Shown in pieces: positions 1 through 6,663 of a stretch of 8,528 nt of DNA. The stretch lies in assembly GCA_947459055.1 (NCBI GenBank), contig CANHCG010000054.1:1-8528 (forward strand), given 5' to 3'. This DNA is from Cytophagaceae bacterium. Lineage in GTDB: Bacteria; Bacteroidota; Bacteroidia; Cytophagales; Spirosomataceae. The translations under genes and the position numbers were made by a program. The notes under the pieces were generated by a model that saw only the letters and a program-made list of their open reading frames with translations, had not been told where the DNA came from and made no database searches. The stretch's first letter is position 1; each line of letters begins with the position of its first letter.

Positions 1-419
1 AAATGCATCGGACGGAAACCCGGAGGCGTTGTCAAAATCACCACATCCGCCAATTCCATCGCTTTTTTATAGCCATCAAATCCTACGAATTTACGATCCT
101 CTGGGACGTCTACTTTTTGACTCACCGGAATAGCCTTCGCCGAAGCATCCTTCGCCCTTGACTTCATCAAATTCCCATAACAATCATCCAAACGATCCCG
201 GAAAACATCCGCCATCGCAACTAATTTGATATTCTCCTTCGTACTCAAGGCCTGGGTAATCGCTCCCGTTCCTCGACCCCCGCAGCCAATCAAAGCTACT
301 TTAAGGGTATCATTCACTAAACTTTGACCCGAAAATGCATTCGCTGCCCACGGTGCCAAAATCAATCCACTCGCCGTTAAGCCTGTTTGCTTAACAAAAT
401 CTCGTCTTGTGTTTTTCAT
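1..419 (-). CDS. Gfo/Idh/MocA family oxidoreductase, Tat-exported (C-terminus cut by window edge)
   Basis: The first 139 residues of a probable NAD(P)-dependent sugar or polyol oxidoreductase of the Gfo/Idh/MocA family are visible; the rest lies beyond position 1. Residues 1-30 form a twin-arginine signal: R5-R6 in TRRDFVK, then a hydrophobic stretch ending near AANAFS, which predicts export in folded form. A Rossmann nucleotide-binding motif follows at residues 41-50 (VALIGCGGRG). The stretch DVVILTTPPGFRPMH at 125-139 fits the family's second conserved strand-loop of the dinucleotide domain. The Lys of the usual catalytic EKP-type motif and the C-terminal substrate domain are not in view, so the substrate cannot be inferred. 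The ATG at 419 is preceded by an 18-nt gap from the SUMF1-like gene, suggesting it is the third gene of an apbE-led operon. Family assignment is firm; the specific reaction is unknown. Confidence 0.88.
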   Translation of the reverse strand, partial: MKNTRRDFVKQTGLTASGLILAPWAANAFSGQSLVNDTLKVALIGCGGRGTGAITQALSTKENIKLVAMADVFRDRLDDCYGNLMKSRAKDASAKAIPVSQKVDVPEDRKFVGFDGYKKAMELADVVILTTPPGFRPMH

Positions 420-437
420 TCGTTATAGAGGTTTAAA

Positions 438-1352
438 TTATAAATATCGTTCAAAAAAAATCTTAATTTCCTGGGCACTTGGCTGCTTCGCCGGCCGCAT
501 AATCCGAAATCCAACAAAGGGCGCATCGGCATTCCACCAAACGCTTTTGGGAATCTGTGGATCCCGACGGTTCCAAACTGGATCAGCCGCCATACGCGCC
601 GAAGCCCGAACCCGAACCGCTTCATCTTGAAAATTTCCGCCACGGACGATCGCATCGGCATATTTATCTATAAAAACGGGGGAATCTTTTTGGGCATAAC
701 CCTTAGCATCATACTGATCGAGAACCCATTCAGATACATTACCTAACATATCATATAAACCCCAAGCATTCGCCTTTTTCATCCCCACTTGGTGATATTT
801 CTCCTGCGAATTTCCTTGAAACCAAGCATATTCACCTAATTTTTCAACCGGAATTTCTGTTCCCGCCTTGCAGGCATATTCCCATTCTATTTCAGTAGGC
901 AAGCGATAAAAAACACCTGTTTTGGCATATAGCCATTTGCAATACATAAGTGCGGCATATTGCTGCATCGAATTCGCCGGAAATCCACCCACTTTTCCCA
1001 TACCTAAGGTAAAATCAATGTAAGGAGGACTCGGCCGAGTTACCGCATCTGGACCGTCTTTCGGGGGTTTCGGCTCGGGATCCCGAGATTCTTCAAAAAA
1101 TAATTGATATTCATCGTAGGTCACTTCCGTTTTTCCCATCCAAAAAGCCTCCACTTGTACTTTTTTTTGAGGACCCTCATCAGCCTGATGACCTGCCTGG
1201 TTTTCCGAGGAACCTAGCATAAAATTTCCAGCCGGAATAGCGACTAAATCAAATGAAACGGTCGTATTGGGGATCTTTTCTTGGTAAGATTTTAAACCCT
1301 GCGCATGCAAGGTTCCGGAAAACAAAAAGGCTATAAAGACGAGACGCCTCAT
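438..1352 (-). CDS. Exported SUMF1/FGE-fold protein lacking the catalytic cysteines
   Basis: A 304-residue protein with a signal peptide (residues 1-18, hydrophobic core VFIAFLF, likely cleavage after LHA or LHAQ) followed by a formylglycine-generating-enzyme (SUMF1) fold. Recognisable blocks are FDLVAIPAGNFMLGS (34-48), FWMGKTEVTYDEY (70-82), YRLPTEIEWEYACKAGTE (149-166), WGLYDMLGNVSEWVLD (197-212), VRGGNF (236-241) and FVGFRIMRP (279-287). A proline-rich insertion at about 88-112 resembles one I recall in a secreted subfamily of Bacteroidota and Planctomycetes. Bona fide formylglycine enzymes carry two cysteines shortly after the GGS motif; here residues 239-253 contain none. The only cysteines are C138 and C161. 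It is therefore unlikely to oxidise sulfatase cysteines and more likely has a structural or binding role, as in the related GldJ/GldK proteins. No sulfatase is visible. It starts 2 nt after the apbE stop, so co-transcription is likely. Confidence 0.9.
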   Translation of the reverse strand: MRRLVFIAFLFSGTLHAQGLKSYQEKIPNTTVSFDLVAIPAGNFMLGSSENQAGHQADEGPQKKVQVEAFWMGKTEVTYDEYQLFFEESRDPEPKPPKDGPDAVTRPSPPYIDFTLGMGKVGGFPANSMQQYAALMYCKWLYAKTGVFYRLPTEIEWEYACKAGTEIPVEKLGEYAWFQGNSQEKYHQVGMKKANAWGLYDMLGNVSEWVLDQYDAKGYAQKDSPVFIDKYADAIVRGGNFQDEAVRVRASARMAADPVWNRRDPQIPKSVWWNADAPFVGFRIMRPAKQPSAQEIKIFFERYL

Positions 1353-1354
1353 GA

Positions 1355-2356
1355 TTAATAAAAGTGATAATTAAATAGGATTTTAGGCTCTCCCAATTGG
1401 TTTTCAAAAACCAATAAGCGAACATCCGGTAATTTTACTAATAATTTTTCAATTTCTTGCATATCCATCACGGTTGCTGCGGTCGCAAGCCAGTCCGCCA
1501 GCGTCCCATCTTCCGCAATGGCCGTCGCCGAACGTGCATGTTCCAGCGCCATCCCCGTCCGCGGATCGATCACATGTGAAAATATTTTACCAGCGAGAAC
1601 CACAGATTGATACGTTTTTCCACTGGTAGCCACCGATCGATTTTTCAAAGATAAAACCTCCGACATGAGCTGTTTGGATACAGGAAGCTCCAAGGCCACC
1701 TGCCAAGCTAATCCGGAGGGATTTTGACTGGTCATCGATAATTTACCCCCCGCATCCACTAACACGTGAGCCCAACCCGAAGCCACTAAGTCATCCAAAA
1801 CCCGTTGGGCCACAAATCCCTTCCCCAATGAACCCAAGTCCATCTGACAAGCTGAATCCAACAAACGTATCGCCGAGGAATCCTTGGAAAATTCCAAACA
1901 AGGAGCTTGAATATAAGTGGCAATTTGATGCAATCGATTCACATCAGGCATTTCACCCTGCCTCCTCGCCTGTCGCCACATCCCCACTGCCTTCCCCACA
2001 AAAATATTCAAAGCCCCTCCCGACTTTTCCTGAGCATCCAAACCTGCCCGAATAATAGCACGCAAAGGCTCATGAATCGGATAAAATTCGCCAGAACCTG
2101 CCCGAAGGTTTACTTGACTTAATTCTGAAGTCGATTGATAATCACTTAATTGCCCCTCTAATTCGGCGGCCAACTTAAAACCGCGCTTCACTCCCCTCGA
2201 AATACCCGCAGAATCCTGACATGAAATCGTAATTCGAAACGGTGATCCCATTCGCTGCGTTTCAAAAGTGAATTTCTGCCACTGAGCCTGCGAGGAACTA
2301 TAAATCAAGCAGATAAACGAAAGAGATAAGACTATTTTTTTCAACATAATGCACAT
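1355..2356 (-). CDS. apbE: FAD:protein FMN transferase (ApbE family), exported
   Basis: ApbE-type flavin transferases use FAD and Mg2+ to attach FMN covalently to Ser or Thr of extracytoplasmic or membrane redox proteins such as NqrB, NqrC and RnfG. I chose ATG 2356 (MCIMLKK), giving 333 residues; ATG 2347 (MLKKIV) is equally possible. The longer reading begins with TTG at 2389, upstream of the signal peptide, and is unlikely. A signal peptide (VLSLSFICLIYSSSQAQ) precedes the mature protein. In the 333-residue numbering, family motifs are SELSQVN (77-83), DLGSLGKGF (173-181), DAGGK (201-205), SVATSG (241-246), HVIDPRTG (261-268) and ADWLATA (287-293), where D288 and T292 fit the metal-binding positions. 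The DLG(G/A)IAKG block is slightly divergent (DLGSLGKG). It heads a probable operon with the SUMF1-like and Gfo/Idh/MocA genes; no flavin-acceptor gene is in view. Confidence 0.93.
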   Translation of the reverse strand: MCIMLKKIVLSLSFICLIYSSSQAQWQKFTFETQRMGSPFRITISCQDSAGISRGVKRGFKLAAELEGQLSDYQSTSELSQVNLRAGSGEFYPIHEPLRAIIRAGLDAQEKSGGALNIFVGKAVGMWRQARRQGEMPDVNRLHQIATYIQAPCLEFSKDSSAIRLLDSACQMDLGSLGKGFVAQRVLDDLVASGWAHVLVDAGGKLSMTSQNPSGLAWQVALELPVSKQLMSEVLSLKNRSVATSGKTYQSVVLAGKIFSHVIDPRTGMALEHARSATAIAEDGTLADWLATAATVMDMQEIEKLLVKLPDVRLLVFENQLGEPKILFNYHFY

Positions 2357-2373
2357 ATTACGAAAAAAATCTG

Positions 2374-2381
2374 TAATTTTG
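2374..2381 (+). promoter_or_regulatory. Bacteroidota -7 promoter element for guaB
   Basis: TAATTTTG matches the Bacteroidota sigma-ABfr consensus TAnnTTTG exactly. Transcription would begin near 2387, giving a leader of about 40 nt before the guaB ATG at 2428. No clear TTG -33 element is seen about 20 nt upstream. The element lies between the apbE start codon and the candidate apbE promoter, so the two divergent promoters would overlap. Confidence 0.55.
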
Positions 2382-2386
2382 TCCGG

Positions 2387-2417
2387 CAAATAAGGGTATC
2401 ATCAACGCCCCATTCAA
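2387..2417 (-). promoter_or_regulatory. Candidate Bacteroidota-type promoter for apbE
   Basis: On the minus strand a TTG (2417-2415) lies 20 nt before CTTATTTG (2394-2387). The second element keeps the TTTG of the TAnnTTTG consensus but has CT where TA is expected. Transcription would start near 2380, some 24-33 nt before the two candidate apbE start codons. The match is imperfect; position and spacing are the main support. Confidence 0.3.
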
Positions 2418-2427
2418 TTTATTTGCT

Positions 2428-3897
2428 ATGCTCGATTCCAACAAATTTCTTTTTGAAGCTTTAACCTACGATGACGTCTTGTTATTGCCCGCTTATTCAG
2501 AGGTTTTACCTCGTGAAGTTAGCACCCAAACGCAATTAACCCGAAACATCACCCTGAACATTCCCATCGTTTCAGCGGCTATGGACACAGTAACAGAAGC
2601 TGCTTTGGCGATTGCGTTAGCCCAAGAAGGGGGAATCGGAATCATTCATAAGAATATGAGCATTGACCAACAGGCCGCTCAAGTACGAAAAGTTAAACGT
2701 TCTGAATCCGGGATGATTATCGATCCGGTCACCTTGAAGGACAATCAGACCCTAGGAGATGCCCAACGTATCATGAAAGAGTTCAAAATCGGCGGTATCC
2801 CCGTGATCGATGACCATGGTAAATTAGTGGGTATCCTAACCAACCGCGATTTGCGTTTCCAAAAACAAACCGCGCGCCCAGTGTCCGAAATCATGACAAA
2901 AGAAAATTTGATTACGGCCAAAGAAGGGATTACCATGGAAGATGCCGAAAGCATTTTGCAAGAATATAAAATCGAGAAATTACCGATCGTTGACAAAAAC
3001 GGCAAACTAATCGGACTCATTACCTATAAAGATATTTTAAAACGCAAAAGCCACCCATTGGCATCCAAAGATTCCTTGGGTCGTTTGCGCGTAGGTGCTG
3101 CGGTGGGCGTTACTCCAGATCTATTGGATCGTGTGCAGGCTTTGGTGCAAGTGGGTGTGGATGTGATTAGCATCGATACCGCCCATGGACATTCCAAAGG
3201 GGTAATCGACGCCTTGAAATCAGTTAAAAAAGCATTTCCAAACTTAGATGTCATCGTGGGAAATATCGCCACTGGAGACGCCGCCAAAGCCTTAGCGGAA
3301 GCAGGCGCCGATGCAGTCAAAGTGGGTGTAGGACCAGGTAGTATTTGTACAACACGGATTATTGCTGGGGTGGGAATGCCTCAATTGACAGCGGTTTATG
3401 AAGCAGCGAAGGCTTTAAAGCCTTATGGGATTCCTTTGATCGCGGATGGCGGTATTCGCTATTCGGGTGATGTGGCGAAGGCTATTGCGGGCGGTGCCAG
3501 CACGGTGATGATTGGGTCTTTATTAGCTGGAACCGATGAGGCGCCAGGTGAAATGATTATTTTAGAAGGCCGGAAATTCAAATCCTATCGTGGGATGGGT
3601 TCCTTAGAAGCCATGGAAGATGGTTCCAAAGACCGTTATTTCCAAGATGCGGAAGATGATATCAAAAAATTAGTTCCAGAAGGAATCGTGGGCCGCGTGC
3701 CGTTCAAAGGTTCCGTGACGGAAATTTTATACCAAATGGTAGGCGGATTAAAAGCCGGAATGGGCTATTGCGGCGCATCTTCTATAGAGGTTATGCAAGA
3801 GGCAAAATTCGTAAAAATTACATCTGCTGGGGTGAAAGAAAGTCATCCACATGATGTGAGTATTTCGAAAGAAGCACCGAATTATTCGGCAAAATAA
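2428..3897 (+). CDS. guaB: Inosine-5'-monophosphate dehydrogenase
   Basis: Oxidises IMP to XMP with NAD+, the committed step of guanine nucleotide synthesis, in the cytosol. The protein has 489 residues, the usual bacterial length. The N-terminal barrel segment begins [10 protein letters not shown] (12-21) and has SAAMDTVTE (49-57). Two CBS domains occupy about residues 95-205 ([20 protein letters not shown] and [20 protein letters not shown]), which usually bind adenine or guanine nucleotides for allosteric control. The barrel resumes with [10 protein letters not shown] (218-227). The catalytic loop GPGSICTT (302-309) carries the nucleophile C307; [11 protein letters not shown] (338-348) binds the IMP phosphate; the flap has YRGMGS (387-392) and the Arg-Tyr pair R403-Y404 used for hydrolysis. 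Every key residue is present. The ATG lacks a Shine-Dalgarno sequence, normal for Bacteroidota. The gene is monocistronic: divergent from apbE and convergent with hemE. Confidence 0.98.
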   Translation: MLDSNKFLFEALTYDDVLLLPAYSEVLPREVSTQTQLTRNITLNIPIVSAAMDTVTEAALAIALAQEGGIGIIHKNMSIDQQAAQVRKVKRSESGMIIDPVTLKDNQTLGDAQRIMKEFKIGGIPVIDDHGKLVGILTNRDLRFQKQTARPVSEIMTKENLITAKEGITMEDAESILQEYKIEKLPIVDKNGKLIGLITYKDILKRKSHPLASKDSLGRLRVGAAVGVTPDLLDRVQALVQVGVDVISIDTAHGHSKGVIDALKSVKKAFPNLDVIVGNIATGDAAKALAEAGADAVKVGVGPGSICTTRIIAGVGMPQLTAVYEAAKALKPYGIPLIADGGIRYSGDVAKAIAGGASTVMIGSLLAGTDEAPGEMIILEGRKFKSYRGMGSLEAMEDGSKDRYFQDAEDDIKKLVPEGIVGRVPFKGSVTEILYQMVGGLKAGMGYCGASSIEVMQEAKFVKITSAGVKESHPHDVSISKEAPNYSAK

Positions 3898-3900
3898 ATA

Positions 3901-3930
3901 AAAAAAGCCCTGATCTCTCAGGGCTTTTTT
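3901..3930. terminator. Bidirectional rho-independent terminator between guaB and hemE
   Basis: A 13-bp perfect inverted repeat: arm 3901-3913 (six A then GCCCTGA), TCTC loop 3914-3917, arm 3918-3930 (TCAGGGC then T run). The GC-containing core gives a stable hairpin, and A and T tracts on opposite sides supply a U-tract in both directions. It begins 3 nt after the guaB stop, and its right end touches the hemE stop codon (3930-3932). Confidence 0.92.
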
Positions 3931-4958
3931 TATTTATAATTTTGTACCGTGTCCACAAAGCAAGCGACCTTGTCGGGATGAATATCCGGATATACGCCGT
4001 GACCCAGATTTGCAATGTAGCGCTGGGTACCGAATTGCTGAATCATTTTCTTGGTTTCCGATTCAACCGTTTTGAAATCGCCGTACAAGGCACATGGATC
4101 TAAATTTCCCTGAAGGGTTTTTGTCGAACCTACCAAAGCCCGCGATTCCGCGATATCCATGTTCCAATCCAGACCGATGGTCGCACAATTTAATGCAGCC
4201 ATTTCCTTCCGGGCAAAAAACGCACCTTTCGCAAATAAGGTAACCGGAACCTCCGTCACCGCATCACAGATTTGCTTCAAATAAGGCGTCGAAAATTCCG
4301 AATACTGCGCCGGCGAAAGAATTCCCGCCCAGGAATCAAACACCTGAATTAAATTCGCACCTGCCGCCACCTGCGCATTTAAATAGGAAATAGTGGAATT
4401 CGTAATTTTTTGCAATAAAGCATGAGCCAATTCAGGCTCCGCATACATCATTTTCTTTGCCTGCGAAAAGGTTTTAGATCCCTTTCCCTCCACCATATAA
4501 CAAAAAATGGTAAACGGAGCGCCCGCAAAACCGATCAAAGGAACTTTACCCGCCAATTCTTTTTTAACAATCTTAATCGCATCCAACACATATTTCAAAT
4601 CCTGCTCCGGCTCCGCATCACGAATCTGTGCCAGATCCGCCTGCGAACGAATCACATTGGGGAAAACGGGCCCTTTTTGTTCCTCCATCACATAGGGCAA
4701 ACCCATGGCTTCCGGAACCACTAAAATATCGGAAAAAATAATAGCCGCATCGACGCCAAAACGCGTCACCGGCTGAATGGTCACTTCGGCCGCCATCTCA
4801 GGATGCGTGGCTAAACCGATAAAGGAACCGGCTTTGGCACGAACTTCCCGGTATTCTGGTAAAATCCGGCCTGCTTGGCGCATCACCCACACAGGAATTC
4901 GCTCTACCTCTTGGCCCATTGCCGCCCGCAATAATAAGTCGTTTTGTAATTTTTCCAT
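3930..4958 (-). CDS. hemE: Uroporphyrinogen decarboxylase
   Basis: Removes four carboxyl groups from uroporphyrinogen III to make coproporphyrinogen III in haem synthesis (cytosolic, cofactor-free). I start at ATG 4958 ([13 protein letters not shown]), giving 342 residues, the usual length. The open frame continues 27 codons further to 5039, but that extension ([10 protein letters not shown]...) is not family-like and covers the promoter region. Signature 1 is [10 protein letters not shown] (22-31), with the substrate-binding arginines. FSDIL (75-79) contains the key aspartate D77. Signature 2, GFAGAPFT followed by YMVEG, is at 143-158. GLDW and QGNLDP follow, then NLGHGVYP (317-324) with the conserved H320. 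All active-site features are intact. The gene diverges from engB and converges on guaB; no other haem gene is visible. Confidence 0.97.
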   Translation of the reverse strand: MEKLQNDLLLRAAMGQEVERIPVWVMRQAGRILPEYREVRAKAGSFIGLATHPEMAAEVTIQPVTRFGVDAAIIFSDILVVPEAMGLPYVMEEQKGPVFPNVIRSQADLAQIRDAEPEQDLKYVLDAIKIVKKELAGKVPLIGFAGAPFTIFCYMVEGKGSKTFSQAKKMMYAEPELAHALLQKITNSTISYLNAQVAAGANLIQVFDSWAGILSPAQYSEFSTPYLKQICDAVTEVPVTLFAKGAFFARKEMAALNCATIGLDWNMDIAESRALVGSTKTLQGNLDPCALYGDFKTVESETKKMIQQFGTQRYIANLGHGVYPDIHPDKVACFVDTVQNYK

Positions 4959-4975
4959 GCTCCTAAATCGAATGA

Positions 4976-4983
4976 CAAATATA
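4976..4983 (-). promoter_or_regulatory. Bacteroidota -7 promoter element for hemE
   Basis: Read on the minus strand the sequence is TATATTTG, an exact TAnnTTTG match. The predicted transcript start near 4970 leaves only about 12 nt before the hemE ATG at 4958. A TTTG at 5012-5009 could be the -33 element, but the 25-nt spacing is longer than usual. This position supports ATG 4958 over the upstream in-frame start at 5039. Confidence 0.55.
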
Positions 4984-5047
4984 AGGAAAAAATCGTCGCG
5001 CTCGGGATCAAACGCCGAGCAACCCGCCATCACCGTCATTTTTTCCT

Positions 5048-5055
5048 TACCTTTG
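5048..5055 (+). promoter_or_regulatory. Bacteroidota -7 promoter element for engB
   Basis: TACCTTTG is an exact TAnnTTTG match 17 nt before the engB ATG at 5073, so the predicted leader is only about 11 nt. No convincing -33 TTG is seen upstream. It lies in the 114-nt hemE-engB divergent spacer, about 65 nt from the hemE -7 element, so the two core promoters face away from each other. Confidence 0.5.
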
Positions 5056-5072
5056 TAACTAAAATTACCCTT

Positions 5073-5690
5073 ATGGCAATCCCCATTACGGCTAGCTTCA
5101 TCACAAGCAATACCGATTTCACGAAATGCCCACCCGCTCGCATGCCTGAATTTGCGTTCATCGGCCGATCAAACGTAGGCAAATCATCCTTGATTAATTC
5201 CATTACTTTCCACAAAGGTTTGGCAAAGACATCGCAAACACCGGGAAAAACGCAGTTGATCAACCATTTCATTATCAACGAAAAATGGTACCTCGTCGAT
5301 CTACCCGGTTACGGCTACGCCAAAGTCTCCAAAGAAAAGCGCCGTGAATTCGAAAAAATGATTTTCGATTATTTATTGCATCGCGAGAATTTAACCTGCT
5401 TATTTGTTCTCATCGACATCCGTCTGAAACCACAAGCCGTGGACATCGAATTCATGAATCGCATGGTGCAAGAACAGGTGCCCTTCCATATCGCATTCAC
5501 GAAAGCGGATAAACTATCGCAAAAACAGGTACACGATAGCGTTGAATTATATAAAAATTTCTTGCTAGAAAACTGGGAAGGTCTTCCTGAAATCTTCATT
5601 ACCTCGGCTGAAAAGCATGTGGGTCGGGAAGACATTTTAAAGAACATCGAAGAATTAATTAAAACATCGCCGTACAAAATAGGTAAATAG
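5073..5690 (+). CDS. engB: Ribosome biogenesis GTP-binding protein EngB/YsxC (YihA family)
   Basis: A small TrmE-Era-EngA-EngB-type GTPase that acts in late assembly of the large ribosomal subunit in the cytosol and is usually essential. The 205-residue length is typical for the family. G motifs are all present: G1 GRSNVGKS (31-38), G2 region TPGKTQ (56-61), G3 [11 protein letters not shown] (76-86, with the EngB-specific GYGYA), G4 TKAD (143-146) and G5 SAE (178-180). The start at ATG 5073 fits the common EngB N-terminus, where a short strand precedes the [13 protein letters not shown] block. It is transcribed divergently from hemE. The DUF5606-like gene follows after 33 nt that contain their own -7 motif, so the two may be transcribed jointly or separately. 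Confidence 0.97.
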   Translation: MAIPITASFITSNTDFTKCPPARMPEFAFIGRSNVGKSSLINSITFHKGLAKTSQTPGKTQLINHFIINEKWYLVDLPGYGYAKVSKEKRREFEKMIFDYLLHRENLTCLFVLIDIRLKPQAVDIEFMNRMVQEQVPFHIAFTKADKLSQKQVHDSVELYKNFLLENWEGLPEIFITSAEKHVGREDILKNIEELIKTSPYKIGK

Positions 5691-5693
5691 TAC

Positions 5694-5701
5694 TATTTTT
5701 G
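5694..5701 (+). promoter_or_regulatory. Candidate -7 promoter element for the DUF5606-like gene
   Basis: TATTTTTG is an exact TAnnTTTG match 4 nt after the engB stop and 22 nt before the next ATG at 5724, implying a leader of about 16 nt. No -33 TTG is evident in the end of engB. In AT-rich DNA such a match can arise by chance, but its placement in a 33-nt spacer matches the pattern at hemE and engB. Confidence 0.42.
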
Positions 5702-5723
5702 CAGGCAAATTAAGCATAAACGC

Positions 5724-6224
5724 ATGGAAATATTGAATGAGATTGCCCACATTTCTGGGAAAAGTGGATTGTTTAAAGTGTTAAAACCAACCCGGACTGG
5801 CGTAATTGTAGAGACCCTAGATGCCTTAAAACAAAAATCGGTAGTAAGTGGCCAAACACGTATTTCTGTGTTGAAAGATATTTCCTTGTATTTGGATGAT
5901 CACCAAGATAGCACCTTACCTTTGGCCGATTTATTCTTGAAAATCCACGAGAAGTTCAAAGGCGTTTTACCCATTGAACCCAAGAAATCCTCGGATATCG
6001 AATTATACAGCACCTTAGAAAGTGTAGTTCCCAACTACGATGCCGATCGCGTTTTTGCGTCTGACATTAAGAAAATATTGAACTGGTATTTATTACTTTG
6101 CTCCTTCAGCCCAGAAGCATTCCCAGCGGAAGCACCTCAAAAAGTAGAAGCCAAAGAAAAAGCCGAACCGAAAGAGAAAAAGGCCGCAGAAAAAAAACCA
6201 GCAGCAAAGAAGGCTACCAAATAA
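5724..6224 (+). CDS. DUF5606-like protein with Lys/Ala-rich C-terminal tail
   Basis: A 166-residue cytosolic protein with no signal peptide or membrane segment. The N-terminus (residues 4-60: LNEIAHISGKSGLFKVLKP, then a V-rich strand and an SVLKDISLYLDD segment) resembles the Bacteroidota family DUF5606, in which an 'ISGKPGLY' opening leads into small beta-strands. This is recognition from memory, not a search. Residues 61-130 look mostly helical (LADLFLKIHEKF, SDIKKILNWYLLLCSF). Residues 138-166 form a low-complexity tail of Lys, Ala, Glu and Pro, ending in KKPAAKKATK, like histone-H1-type or nucleic-acid-binding tails. The function of the family is unknown to me. The gene follows engB on the same strand. 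Its TAA stop (6222-6224) lies inside the first copy of a 17-nt tandem repeat. Confidence 0.85.
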   Translation: MEILNEIAHISGKSGLFKVLKPTRTGVIVETLDALKQKSVVSGQTRISVLKDISLYLDDHQDSTLPLADLFLKIHEKFKGVLPIEPKKSSDIELYSTLESVVPNYDADRVFASDIKKILNWYLLLCSFSPEAFPAEAPQKVEAKEKAEPKEKKAAEKKPAAKKATK

Positions 6225-6274
6225 AATAGAACTATTGATAAAATAGAACTATTGATAAAATAGAACTATTGATA
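6221..6274. repeat. Three perfect tandem copies of a 17-nt repeat spanning a stop codon
   Basis: The unit ATAAAATAGAACTATTG occurs at 6221-6237, 6238-6254 and 6255-6271 without a mismatch, followed by a 3-nt partial copy (ATA). Each unit holds the dyad AATAG-AA-CTATT, and adjacent units create a second dyad CTATT-GATAA-AATAG, so the array is six alternating half-sites. The TAA stop of the DUF5606-like gene is inside copy 1, so copy-number change would alter only the 3' untranslated region. A terminator hairpin starts 3 nt after the array. Confidence 0.95.
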
Positions 6275-6276
6275 TC

Positions 6277-6312
6277 AAAAAAAAGTCCCGATTTTCATCG
6301 GGACTTTTTTTT
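6277..6312. terminator. Bidirectional rho-independent terminator between the DUF5606-like and cytochrome genes
   Basis: A 16-bp perfect inverted repeat: arm 6277-6292 (eight A then GTCCCGAT), TTTC loop 6293-6296, arm 6297-6312 (ATCGGGAC then eight T). It supplies a GC-rich core with a U-tract in both directions. It ends 1 nt before the cytochrome stop codon (6314-6316), so it serves both convergent genes. It has the same design as the guaB-hemE terminator. Confidence 0.93.
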
Positions 6313-6313
6313 A

Positions 6314-6640
6314 TTAACGTAATGAGTTAATCCATTTTGCGATTTTTACTGCATCGTCTTTAGGTACATTGGTCATCGGCGCCATTGGAGGATAACCTGG
6401 CCAGTTCGAAGGCTGAGGTTTCGCAATCAATGCCACGATTTTTTCCACCGAATATTTCTTCTTAGCTACATCTTGGTACGCAGGACCTACCAAACGTGCA
6501 TCCACTTTGTGACAAGCAAAACACGTATATTTTTGCATCAATGGCTTAATTTCAGCCGGAAAATCTTCCGCTTTCGCTTGAAAGCCCATCACCATCAGCC
6601 CAAAAACAGCTGTTAAGATTACTTTAGTACTATTTTTCAT
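6314..6640 (-). CDS. Small secreted class I cytochrome c (c551-like)
   Basis: A periplasmic single-haem electron carrier. I start at ATG 6640 (MKNSTKVIL), giving 108 residues with a clear signal peptide (1-24, cleavage after QAKA). The frame stays open to 6739, but that start would put 33 non-family residues before the signal peptide and overlap murQ. The haem attachment site is CFACH (40-44), with C40 and C43 as thioether ligands and H44 as axial ligand. GPAYQDVAKKY-type sequence (52-63) is typical of the Pseudomonas c551 family. M86 or M89 in YPPMAPM is the likely second axial ligand. A C-terminal helix KIAKWINSL closes the fold. The partner is unknown, probably a terminal oxidase or another electron-transfer complex. 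It lies 55 nt downstream of murQ on the same strand and may be co-transcribed or use its own promoter. Confidence 0.92.
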   Translation of the reverse strand: MKNSTKVILTAVFGLMVMGFQAKAEDFPAEIKPLMQKYTCFACHKVDARLVGPAYQDVAKKKYSVEKIVALIAKPQPSNWPGYPPMAPMTNVPKDDAVKIAKWINSLR

Positions 6641-6663
6641 ATTTAAATATTTAATGTATTTCA

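Noticed and set aside
409..630. Plus-strand open frame opposite the SUMF1-like gene, and similar frames opposite apbE, hemE and murQ.
   Set aside because: They lie wholly inside strongly recognised genes on the other strand and encode no recognisable domains.
2357..2389. TTG start for apbE at 2389.
   Set aside because: TTG starts are rare in Bacteroidota and the added residues precede the signal peptide; ATG 2356 or 2347 fits better.
4960..4964. AGGAG before the hemE ATG as a Shine-Dalgarno site.
   Set aside because: Only 1 nt separates it from the ATG, too close to work, and Bacteroidota seldom use such sites.
4959..5039. Upstream extension of hemE by 27 codons to ATG 5039.
   Set aside because: The extra residues do not resemble the family N-terminus, and they cover the TAnnTTTG promoter element at 4976-4983. 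ATG 4958 gives the normal 342-residue protein.
6138..6221. Low-complexity Lys/Ala tail of the DUF5606-like protein considered as a frameshift artefact.
   Set aside because: The frame is continuous, codon use resembles the rest of the gene, and such tails are common in bacterial nucleic-acid-associated proteins.
6221..6274. Tandem repeat considered as a CRISPR array.
   Set aside because: Units are 17 nt, directly adjacent with no spacers, and no cas gene is present.
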